This document shows, piece by piece, positions 9,158-16,502 of a DNA stretch of 64,000 nucleotides. A model generated the notes under the pieces. It saw nothing but the letters and a program-made list of their open reading frames with translations, did no database searches and was not told where the DNA came from. The DNA is taken from the NCBI GenBank assembly GCA_030849965.1, contig JAVDKL010000001.1, positions 1,284,554 to 1,348,553 of the forward strand, read 5' to 3'. Position numbers and translations under genes: made by a program. The stretch comes from Schauerella fraxinea (GTDB lineage: Bacteria > Pseudomonadota > Gammaproteobacteria > Burkholderiales > Burkholderiaceae_B). Position 1 is the first letter of the stretch; each line of letters opens with the position of its first letter.

Positions 9158-9171
9158 GGCAACGCGCCTTA
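9155..9171. terminator. Short hairpin between convergent lysR and E1 genes
   Basis: TAAGGC at 9155-9160 pairs with GCCTTA at 9166-9171 around a 5-base loop. The outer TAA and TTA are the stop codons of the two convergent genes, so the stem is built from their ends. Six pairs and no long T-run make it a weak bidirectional terminator at best. Confidence 0.35.
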
Positions 9172-11895
9172 CAACGCCGCGGGATCCGGCTTGCCGGGAT
9201 CGATCTCATACCGCTTGATCGCTTCGCCCACATGCTTGCGCGAGATCGTTCCCTCGTCGGCCAGGGCTTTCAGCGCGGCAAGCACAATGAAGTGGCGGTC
9301 GACTTCGAAAAACGTGCGCAGCGATTCGCGCGTATCCGACCGGCCATAGCCATCGGTGCCCAGCGCCACAAAGCGGCGTTGCCCCACAAACGGTCGAATC
9401 TGATCGGCCACGATCTTCATGTAATCCGTCGCCACCACCAACGGCCCCGCCCGCCCTGCCAGGCACGCCTCGGCGTACGGCACGCGGGGTTCGGCGTCCG
9501 GGTTGAGCAGGTTCCAGCGTTCCGTCGTCATCCCGTCGCGGCGCACTTCGGTGAGACTGGTGCCGCTCCACACATCGCTGTCGACCCCAAAATCGTCGCG
9601 CAAAAGATCGGCTGCGGCGATCACCTCGCGCAGGATGGCGCCGCTGCCCATGAGTTGCACGCAGGGCCGCGGTGGCAAAGTGCGGCCGTTGACCTCACCC
9701 GCTTGCGATGACGGCCCGTCTTCGTCTGTGCCGCCCGCTCGCACTTCCTTCAGCACATACATGCCTTTCAGAATGCCGTGCTGCATGCCCTCGACCAGCC
9801 CGGGATGCGGATAATTTTCGTTGAGCAGCGTGATGTAGTAGTAGATGTCTTCCTGCGCGACATACATGCGCCGCATACCATCGTGGATGATCACGGCCAA
9901 CTCATACGCAAACGTGGGATCGTAGGAAAGGCAGGTTGGGATCACCGAAGACAGCACATGGCTGTGACCGTCGTCGTGCTGCAAGCCCTCGCCCATCAAC
10001 GTGGTGCGCCCCGAGGTTGCGCCCAGCAAAAACCCACGCGCGCGCGCATCGCCCGCCGCCCACGCCAGATCGCCCACCCGCTGCATGCCGAACATCGAGT
10101 AGAAAATGTAGAACGGGATCGTCGTCACGCCATGATTGCTGTAGGACGTGGCGGCTGCAATCCATGATGACATCGCGCCTGATTCGTTGATCCCTTCCTG
10201 CAAGATCTGGCCGTCCTGCGCTTCCTTGTAATAGCTCAGCTGACCGGCATCCTGAGGCGTGTAGCGCTGACCCAGGTACGAATGAATACCGATCTGTCGA
10301 AACATGCCTTCCATGCCAAACGTGCGCGATTCGTCGGGCACGATCGGCACCACGACACGGCTCAAACCCGGGTCTTTCAAGAGCGTGCCCAGAATGCGCA
10401 CGAAGGCCATGGTGGTGGAGGCACTGCGCTCGCCGCTGTCCTTCAACTGCGCGGCAAACGCGTCAAGCGCGGGTATCGTCAACGGCGTGCCTTGAGCGAC
10501 CCGCGACGGGATATACCCACCGAGCGCGGCACGGCGTGCCGCAAAATAACGCGCCTCTTCGCTGTCTGGCGCAGGCTTCAGATAGGGCATCGCGTCGAGC
10601 TGTTCGTCGGCCACCGGCAAATTGAAGCGATCGCGAAACGCCCGCACGGCATCCACGCTCATCTTCTTCAATTGGTGATTGATATTCAGGCCCTCGCCTG
10701 CTTCGCCCATCCCAAAGCCCTTCACCGTCTTGGCCAGGATGACCGTGGGCCGCCCCTTGGTGCGCATCGCCTCGCTGTAGGCGGCATGCACTTTTTCGGC
10801 ATCATGGCCGCCGCGCGCCAGCTTCCAGATGTCGTCGTCCGACATATCGGCCACCAGCTCGAGCAACTCGGGATATTTACCGAAGAAATGCTCGCGCACG
10901 TAGGCGCCGCTTTGCGATTTGAAGGTTTGATATTCGCCGTCCACGCATTCCATCATGCGTTGACGCAGCAAACCGCTTCGGTCGCGTTGCAACAGCGCGT
11001 CCCATCCGCTGCCCCAAATGACTTTGACGACGTTCCAGCCTGAGGCGCGAAACGTGGCTTCCAGCTCCTGAATGATTTTGCTGTTGCCGCGCACCGGGCC
11101 ATCCAGCCGCTGCAGATTGCAATTGACCACGAAGACCAGATTGTCGAGCCGCTCCCGGCCGCCCAGGGCGATCGCCGCCAGCGATTCGGGCTGGTCCATT
11201 TCCCCATCGCCGAGAAATGCCCATACACGCCGATCCTGGTGAGGCTTGAGATCGCGGTACTCCAGGTAGCGCATGAAGCGCGCTTGATACGCCGCCGTGA
11301 GCGGCCCCAATCCCATCGACACGGTGGGGAACTGCCAGAACGCCGGCATCAGCCGCGGGTGCGGGTAAGACGACAACCCATCGCGCCCCGCCTCGCGCCG
11401 GAAATTATCGAGCTGGTCCTCGTTGATGCGGCCCTCGAGATAGGCACGCCCGTAAATGCCCGGCGCCGAATGCCCCTGGATGTACACCAGGTCGCCCTCG
11501 AAGGTATCGGTACGGCCACGAAAGAAGTGATCGAACCCAACGTCATACAACACAGCGGCAGAAGCATACGTGGCGATATGACCGCCCACGCCTGAATGCT
11601 TGCCGGCGCGCAAGACCATCACCATTGCGTTCCAACGAATGAATGCATTGATGCGGCGCTCAAGCGAGAGGTCGCCCGGATAGGTGGGCTGAAGCGCCAA
11701 TGGAATGGTGTTGACGTAGGCCGTGGTCACCCGGCCGTAGGGGTCGCCATGACGCGCCTCGTCCCGATCGAGCAGGCGATCGATCAGGTAATGCGCGCGC
11801 GGGCGTCCTTCAACAGCGACCACCGCGTCGAGCGCATCGAGCCATTCGCGCGTTTCTTGGGGATCGACATCGGTGAGTTCAACGGGCGGGGTCAT
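9169..11895 (-). CDS. Homodimeric pyruvate dehydrogenase-type E1 component
   Basis: This 908-residue thiamine-diphosphate enzyme aligns end to end, from memory, with AceE of E. coli. It has DVDPQETREWLDALD at the start, GLSSYPHPRLMPAFWQFPTV, the ThDP signature GDGEMDQPES followed about 27 residues later by NCN, and TSGRTTLMGEGLQHDDGHSH. It would decarboxylate pyruvate or a close 2-oxoacid and pass the acyl group to a lipoyl E2. No E2 or E3 gene is adjacent, unlike the normal aceEF-lpd cluster. It is therefore likely a second copy with a special substrate or control, as known for MdeB-type 2-oxobutyrate E1 enzymes. A small inserted loop (about 20 residues, near GGTDEDGPSSQAGE) is not found in E. 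coli AceE. A clear AGGAG precedes the ATG. A divergent MarR gene shares its promoter region. Confidence 0.9.
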   Translation of the reverse strand: MTPPVELTDVDPQETREWLDALDAVVAVEGRPRAHYLIDRLLDRDEARHGDPYGRVTTAYVNTIPLALQPTYPGDLSLERRINAFIRWNAMVMVLRAGKHSGVGGHIATYASAAVLYDVGFDHFFRGRTDTFEGDLVYIQGHSAPGIYGRAYLEGRINEDQLDNFRREAGRDGLSSYPHPRLMPAFWQFPTVSMGLGPLTAAYQARFMRYLEYRDLKPHQDRRVWAFLGDGEMDQPESLAAIALGGRERLDNLVFVVNCNLQRLDGPVRGNSKIIQELEATFRASGWNVVKVIWGSGWDALLQRDRSGLLRQRMMECVDGEYQTFKSQSGAYVREHFFGKYPELLELVADMSDDDIWKLARGGHDAEKVHAAYSEAMRTKGRPTVILAKTVKGFGMGEAGEGLNINHQLKKMSVDAVRAFRDRFNLPVADEQLDAMPYLKPAPDSEEARYFAARRAALGGYIPSRVAQGTPLTIPALDAFAAQLKDSGERSASTTMAFVRILGTLLKDPGLSRVVVPIVPDESRTFGMEGMFRQIGIHSYLGQRYTPQDAGQLSYYKEAQDGQILQEGINESGAMSSWIAAATSYSNHGVTTIPFYIFYSMFGMQRVGDLAWAAGDARARGFLLGATSGRTTLMGEGLQHDDGHSHVLSSVIPTCLSYDPTFAYELAVIIHDGMRRMYVAQEDIYYYITLLNENYPHPGLVEGMQHGILKGMYVLKEVRAGGTDEDGPSSQAGEVNGRTLPPRPCVQLMGSGAILREVIAAADLLRDDFGVDSDVWSGTSLTEVRRDGMTTERWNLLNPDAEPRVPYAEACLAGRAGPLVVATDYMKIVADQIRPFVGQRRFVALGTDGYGRSDTRESLRTFFEVDRHFIVLAALKALADEGTISRKHVGEAIKRYEIDPGKPDPAAL

Positions 11896-12009
11896 GCAAG
11901 TCTCCTGAAGCTAAGGCGGCCATGGCTTGATCGAGGGTCACGGATCGATGCATCAATCCGCCGACCGATCCTGGAACAAATGGGCGGATCAAGCGCTATG
12001 GTGAATTAC

Positions 12010-12071
12010 GATTGCATTTGCAATCGTTGCAACTGCAATTGTACGAGCGTGCTTTAGAATTGCAAATGCAA
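12010..12071. promoter_or_regulatory. Three MarR-type palindromic operator sites between E1 and marR genes
   Basis: Three copies of TTGCA-N2-TGCAA occur at 12012-12023 (N2 = TT), 12027-12038 (AC) and 12060-12071 (AA). The first is extended to the perfect 16-bp dyad GATTGCATTTGCAATC (12010-12025). Copies 1 and 2 start 15 bp apart and copies 2 and 3 start 33 bp apart. A possible -10 TAGAAT for the MarR gene (12055-12060) abuts copy 3. The size and symmetry fit a MarR dimer site, so autoregulation and repression of the divergent E1 gene are likely; that is inference. Confidence 0.75.
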
Positions 12072-12091
12072 CCACTTTGAGAGGTTCCACC

Positions 12092-12544
12092 ATGGCGAGC
12101 GCCCCGCCCGATCTTTGGTTTTCGTTCGTCCGTACCCACCGCCGCATGATTCGTGAGATCGAGCGCCGGCTGGCGGCGGCCGATCTCCCTGCGTATGCCT
12201 GGTACGACGCGCTATGGGGCCTGGAAAGCGGACCGGACGGAACACGCCGCATGCATGAACTTGCCGACGTGCTGGCCATCGAGCGATACAACCTCACGCG
12301 GCTGATCGATCGCCTGGAGAAAGAGGGATTTGTGACGCGCACGCGTTCCGCCGATGACGGTCGCGCAGCCTTCGCGACCATCACGAAGGAAGGCCGAGCC
12401 TTGCGCAAAAAGATGTGGAAGATTTACGAGGCCACCGTGGCCGAGTTCTTTCTGGATCAGTTCACCACAGCAGAACAGCGCGCGTTTGCTCACGCGCTGG
12501 ATCGCGCGTCAACGGCCGTGCAGGCGACCGACACCGGCGGATAG
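12092..12544 (+). CDS. MarR-family transcriptional regulator
   Basis: This 150-residue regulator has a winged-helix domain: ELADVLAIERYNLTRLIDRLE is the recognition helix region and GFVTRTRSADDGRAAFATITKEG is the wing with the conserved D-R motif. The ATG at 12092 is preferred over an upstream TTG because GAGAGG lies seven bases before it and would otherwise be inside the coding sequence. Family members bind palindromes as dimers and release on small-molecule binding. Three matching palindromes lie directly upstream, shared with the divergent E1 gene, which makes E1 its most probable target besides itself. Confidence 0.9.
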   Translation: MASAPPDLWFSFVRTHRRMIREIERRLAAADLPAYAWYDALWGLESGPDGTRRMHELADVLAIERYNLTRLIDRLEKEGFVTRTRSADDGRAAFATITKEGRALRKKMWKIYEATVAEFFLDQFTTAEQRAFAHALDRASTAVQATDTGG

Positions 12545-13102
12545 CCGCTCTATCTGACGGCAGGCTCGCCGACGGATCGCTGCGCGCCCCGGACATCAAC
12601 GTGCTGCCGCATCGCGACATCGCGAGCGCACGGGTGACGCTCGTCCCGCGCAGGTGCGCAGCAGTGAGATCCCCTGCACACCTCCCTATGCGTGCGTTGC
12701 CCGACTTCCCTCTCGACACGTGCAGCGCACCCATGTGTCCCATGCGTGCGTCTTACTAACCACGCCCCAGCACGTGCCGCTCACGATTACGTCCCAAGCC
12801 GTGCGTCTTGCGGCCTCTGTCGCGACGCAGTATCTCAATCGACACGATCAATCGCGCAGCCAACACAAATTGAAGTGAACTGACAATTTTGTTGCGCACG
12901 CGAAATATTCCCTTTTTCGCATCATGATTACTAATCGTTAACGTGGCAAATACGGCAAATACGCATTAAATATCGCTCGAACTAATCCGAATGGTGTAAA
13001 ACACCCACATTAGTAGTTACTTTTCTGCTCATTTATTACAACTTCACACAGTTGGATGAGTGCTTCGGTTTTTTGTGCACTGCAATGCCGGGTCAGAATC
13101 GC
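12545..13102 (+). promoter_or_regulatory. 558-bp non-coding leader and promoter region of the cellulose operon
   Basis: I see no convincing gene here. The right half is clearly AT-richer than its surroundings. It contains GCGAAA...TTTCGC (12900-12920), two adjacent copies of GGCAAATAC (12945-12953 and 12954-12962), and a nested stem: ACTAAT (12981-12986) with ATTAGT (13009-13014), enclosing GGTGT (12993-12997) with ACACC (13001-13005). A poor sigma-70-like pair (CTGACA at 12880, AAATAT at 12903) exists. These are candidate regulator sites for the cellulose genes. I could not recognise a c-di-GMP riboswitch core. Confidence 0.5.
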
Positions 13103-13486
13103 ATGAGTAATTCCAACGATATCGCCAATCTCTATGGTCACTTCGAGGGCAACCCCGTCGAGTACCAGGAGTCGATGCAACAAAGCGACGCGCTGCACGC
13201 CCGATCCCGGTGGCCGCTTCTCGCCGCCACCGTGTTTTCCAGCGCCGCGCCGCCCCCCGTTGCTCGCGTGGCCGCAGCCGTCGTTGCCGCGGCCGACACG
13301 GCATCCCCGAGTGCCACCGTTTATGTCGATGCCGAGACCTCTACTGCGGCAAAAAAAGCGCAGTTTGTCGCCCCGCGACGAAAGGTGCTGAGCAGCGCGG
13401 CGTTGTCGGATTGGGCGGCGACCACTGCCGCCACCGCGCCCACGGAAGCTGACGTCAGCGTCGCACGTCAATACGAAACAACGTGA
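13103..13486 (+). CDS. bcsP: BcsR/BcsP-like cellulose biosynthesis accessory protein
   Basis: This 127-residue protein has an N-terminal third (NDIANLYGHF to SRWPLLAATVF, residues 5-45) that resembles E. coli BcsR, which also has an N-D-I...F...Y...RWPLLA layout. The rest is Ala, Pro, Val and Thr-rich and probably disordered, with one more conserved-looking piece, KAQFVAPRRKVLSSAALSDW. Such a BcsR head with a long tail fits what is called BcsP in betaproteobacterial operons; the symbol is given on that basis. In E. coli, BcsR works with BcsQ at the inner membrane to support BcsA. Its TGA overlaps the GTG start of bcsQ (GTGA), so the two are translationally coupled. The ribosome site is weak. 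Confidence 0.6.
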   Translation: MSNSNDIANLYGHFEGNPVEYQESMQQSDALHARSRWPLLAATVFSSAAPPPVARVAAAVVAAADTASPSATVYVDAETSTAAKKAQFVAPRRKVLSSAALSDWAATTAATAPTEADVSVARQYETT

Positions 13487-14265
13487 TCATCGTCGCGTTG
13501 GTGTCCACCAAAGGCGGGGTCGGCCGTACGACGCTCACGGCCAATCTGGCTGTGGCGTTGAGCGACCAGGGTCGCACCGTCTACGCCGTGGAAATGGATC
13601 CGCAGAACAGCCTGCAATGGCATCTGGGTTGTGCACCCGGCAATGTCGACGGTCTGGCGCGTGCCACCGTCGCGGGTGCTGCGTGGCGCAACGCAACCCG
13701 TACGGTGGGTAAGGTGACGCTGCTGCCGCATGGCGCATTGGACGAAGTCGATCGGCTCGCCTTCGAGCAAGCGCTCTACGCGCAGCCCGATCTGCTGCAC
13801 CGGCATTTGCTGGCGCTGGCCGTGCCCGACGACGCCGTGGTGCTGATCGACACGGCCAGCGGCCCGTCGGTTTATCAGCGTCAGGCCTTGCGCGCAGCCG
13901 ATATCGCACTCATCGTCATGCTGCCCGATGCGGCCTCGTTTGCCGGCATGACCACCATGACGCAGCAAGTGCAGGCCCATGGCCGCACAGGCGCCAAGTT
14001 TTTCGATACTGCCGTCATCGTCAACCAGATCGACAACGCCCGCCAGCTCGCCAAGGATGTGGTGCGCGTGTTGCCCGGTGCCTTGGACGATGTGCCGATG
14101 GGCCGAATTCATCGCGATGAGGCGGTCGCCGAAGCTCTCGCCTGCCAAGCCTTCGTCGTCGACTACGCGCCCAACTCCATGGCCGTCGCTGATATCGCGC
14201 TATGTGCACAAGCACTGGGCGCGCGCATCGACGCCGCCCAATTCGCACAGGACGCGCAGGCATGA
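13483..14265 (+). CDS. bcsQ: Cellulose biosynthesis ATPase BcsQ (MinD/ParA-like)
   Basis: This 260-residue SIMIBI-class ATPase starts with a GTG. The deviant Walker A is at residues 10-17 (KGGVGRTT), switch II lies in VVLIDTASGPS and a later motif is VIVNQIDNA. It matches BcsQ (YhjQ, WssA/WssJ) proteins, which are needed for assembly or polar placement of the cellulose secretion machine. Its start overlaps the bcsP stop and its end overlaps the bcsA start by ATGA, so the three are tightly coupled. Confidence 0.9.
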   Translation: MIIVALVSTKGGVGRTTLTANLAVALSDQGRTVYAVEMDPQNSLQWHLGCAPGNVDGLARATVAGAAWRNATRTVGKVTLLPHGALDEVDRLAFEQALYAQPDLLHRHLLALAVPDDAVVLIDTASGPSVYQRQALRAADIALIVMLPDAASFAGMTTMTQQVQAHGRTGAKFFDTAVIVNQIDNARQLAKDVVRVLPGALDDVPMGRIHRDEAVAEALACQAFVVDYAPNSMAVADIALCAQALGARIDAAQFAQDAQA

Positions 14266-16502
14266 CCCCGCACCCGGTCACGCCGCCGCACGCATCGCCC
14301 TCGTTGGGATCGGCGGGATCCGCCCGGGCGACGCGGGGGTTGCGCCGGTTCGCCGGCCGTGGCATCCGCATCGCCGCACTGCTGGTTTCGGCAGTGCTGC
14401 TGGGGCTGGCGATCACCGTGCCGCTCGATCTCGAGCAGCAATTCGGCTTTGCCGTCAGCACCTTTGCGGTGGCCTTGATTCTGCGCCGGTTTGCCAACCG
14501 GTTGGCGGTACTGATGATGATCGTGCTGTCGTGCACGGCCTCGCTGCGCTATCTGTACTGGCGCGTGACTGAAACGGTCGCATTCGAAACCACGGTGGAC
14601 GCGATTTTCGGCTGGGGCCTGGTTGCCGCCGAGCTGTATGCACTCACGGTGCTGCTGTTGGGCTATTTGCAAACGGCCTGGCCCCTGCAGCGTCAGCCGG
14701 TGCCGTTACCTGCCGACAGCCGCACGTGGCCCACGGTCGACGTGTTCATTCCCACCTACAACGAATCGTTGAACGTGGTGCGGCAGAGCGTGTTTGCCGC
14801 GCTCACGCTGGATTGGCCGGCGGACAAGGTGCAGGTGTTCGTGCTCGACGATGGCCGCCGCCCGGAGTTTCGCGCCTTCTGCGAGGAAGTCGGCGCCGGC
14901 TACATCACGCGCGAAGATAATCGCCACGCGAAAGCCGGCAACCTGAATTGGGCGCTCACGCAAACCGACAGCGAGTATGTGGCGATCTTCGATTGCGACC
15001 ACGTGCCCACGCGTTCGTTCCTGCAGATCGGCATGGGCTGGTTTCTCAAAGATGCCAAGCTGGCGATGCTGCAAACGCCGCACTTCTTCTTCTCGCCCGA
15101 TCCGTTCGAGAAGAACCTGCACACGTTTCGCAAAGTGCCCAACGAAGGCGAGTTGTTCTACGGCCTGGTTCAGGACGGCAACGACCTGTGGAACGCATCC
15201 TTCTTTTGCGGTTCGTGCGCCATCCTGCGGCGCAAGCCCTTGCTTGAGATTGGCGGTGTGGCGACCGAAACCGTTACCGAAGATGCGCACACGGCGCTCA
15301 AGCTCAGCCGCGCAGGCTACGACACCGCCTATCTGGGGTTGCCGCAGGCAGCCGGACTTGCGACGGAAAGCCTGTCGGCCCACATCGGTCAACGCGTGCG
15401 CTGGGCGCGCGGCATGGCCCAGATCTGTCGAATCGACAATCCGTTGCTGGGACGCGGGCTGAATCTGGGTCAGCGGCTGTGCTATCTCAACGCCATGCTG
15501 CATTTCTTCTACGGCTTGCCACGACTGGTGTTTCTGACGGCGCCGCTGGCTTATCTGTTTTTCGGTGCCCACGTGTTTCAGGCCTCGGCGCTGATGATCA
15601 CGGTGTATGCGCTGCCGCACATCTTTCATGCCAGCATCACCAACTCGCGCATCCAGGGACGCTTCCGGCATTCGTTCTGGAACGAAGTCTACGAAACGGT
15701 GTTGGCCTGGTACATCATGCGGCCCGTGCTGCTGGCGATGATCAATCCCCGACTCGGAAAATTCAACGTGACCGCCAAGGGTGGCGTGATCGAGCAGGCC
15801 TACTTCGACAAGACGATGGCCAAGCCCTACCTCGTGCTGTTGGCGCTCAATCTGGCGGGTCTCGCCGTCGGTGTCTATCACCTGGCCGTGGGCACTGTGA
15901 CGCCAGACGTGATGATCACCATCGCCATCAACCTGGGCTGGACGATCTACAACATCGTGATCACGAGCGCCAGCGCCGCGGTGGCTGCGGAGTCGTTGCA
16001 AATGCGCGGCGATCCCCGTGTAGCCGTCACCCTGCGCGCCATGATCGGACTGGCAGACGGCAAGACCATCGCCTGCGAAACATCCGATTATTCGCAAACG
16101 GGTGTGGGCATTACGCTGCCAGATGGCGTCGACATTCCCTCCGGCACGGCCTTGCATGTGTCGCTCTTTCGCGGCGATGAAGAAGGCGTTTTCCCGGCGA
16201 CCGTGGTCTTCAGCCGCGGCGAACGGCTGGGTCTGCAGTTCGACCCGCTGTCGGTCAACCAGCAAGTGGAACTGTCGCAATTGACGTTTGCGCGCGCCGA
16301 TACGTGGGCCAACAGTTGGGGGCAACGCACGCCGGACAAACCGCTCACCGCCCTGTACGAGATCACCGCGATCGGCATGGGCGGCATGAGCATGCTGCTG
16401 CGCCAAACCGTCAAAGCTTTCTTCCCGCGCTGGTCGCGCGCCTATGTGGCGGCACGCCGCAAACCTGTTATGCCCGCCCCCGAAACGAGACTGCCATCAT
16501 GA
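14262..16502 (+). CDS. bcsA: Cellulose synthase catalytic subunit BcsA with PilZ domain
   Basis: This 746-residue inner-membrane glycosyltransferase family 2 enzyme polymerises UDP-glucose to beta-1,4-glucan and moves it across the membrane. The active-site motifs are all present: DDG at 196-198, DCD at 244-246, FFCGS at 314-318, TED at 339-341 and QRVRW at 377-381, plus the gating-loop FNVTAKGG at 501-508. The C-terminal PilZ domain keeps both c-di-GMP motifs, RGDPR at 582-586 (RxxxR) and DYSQTG at 609-614 (DxSxxG). Allosteric activation by c-di-GMP is therefore expected. Four N-terminal and four later membrane segments are visible. It overlaps bcsQ and bcsB by ATGA. Confidence 0.97.
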   Translation: MTPHPVTPPHASPSLGSAGSARATRGLRRFAGRGIRIAALLVSAVLLGLAITVPLDLEQQFGFAVSTFAVALILRRFANRLAVLMMIVLSCTASLRYLYWRVTETVAFETTVDAIFGWGLVAAELYALTVLLLGYLQTAWPLQRQPVPLPADSRTWPTVDVFIPTYNESLNVVRQSVFAALTLDWPADKVQVFVLDDGRRPEFRAFCEEVGAGYITREDNRHAKAGNLNWALTQTDSEYVAIFDCDHVPTRSFLQIGMGWFLKDAKLAMLQTPHFFFSPDPFEKNLHTFRKVPNEGELFYGLVQDGNDLWNASFFCGSCAILRRKPLLEIGGVATETVTEDAHTALKLSRAGYDTAYLGLPQAAGLATESLSAHIGQRVRWARGMAQICRIDNPLLGRGLNLGQRLCYLNAMLHFFYGLPRLVFLTAPLAYLFFGAHVFQASALMITVYALPHIFHASITNSRIQGRFRHSFWNEVYETVLAWYIMRPVLLAMINPRLGKFNVTAKGGVIEQAYFDKTMAKPYLVLLALNLAGLAVGVYHLAVGTVTPDVMITIAINLGWTIYNIVITSASAAVAAESLQMRGDPRVAVTLRAMIGLADGKTIACETSDYSQTGVGITLPDGVDIPSGTALHVSLFRGDEEGVFPATVVFSRGERLGLQFDPLSVNQQVELSQLTFARADTWANSWGQRTPDKPLTALYEITAIGMGGMSMLLRQTVKAFFPRWSRAYVAARRKPVMPAPETRLPS

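Noticed and set aside
12077-12091. TTG start for the MarR gene
   Set aside because: The GAGAGG ribosome site would then lie inside the coding sequence; the ATG at 12092 has correct spacing.
12654-12878. 74-codon open frame before the cellulose genes
   Set aside because: Atypical composition for this genome (many His, Thr and Ser), no ribosome site and no recognisable motif.
12545-13102. Possible c-di-GMP riboswitch before the cellulose operon
   Set aside because: The conserved GEMM core could not be found by eye; only simple repeats and small hairpins are present.
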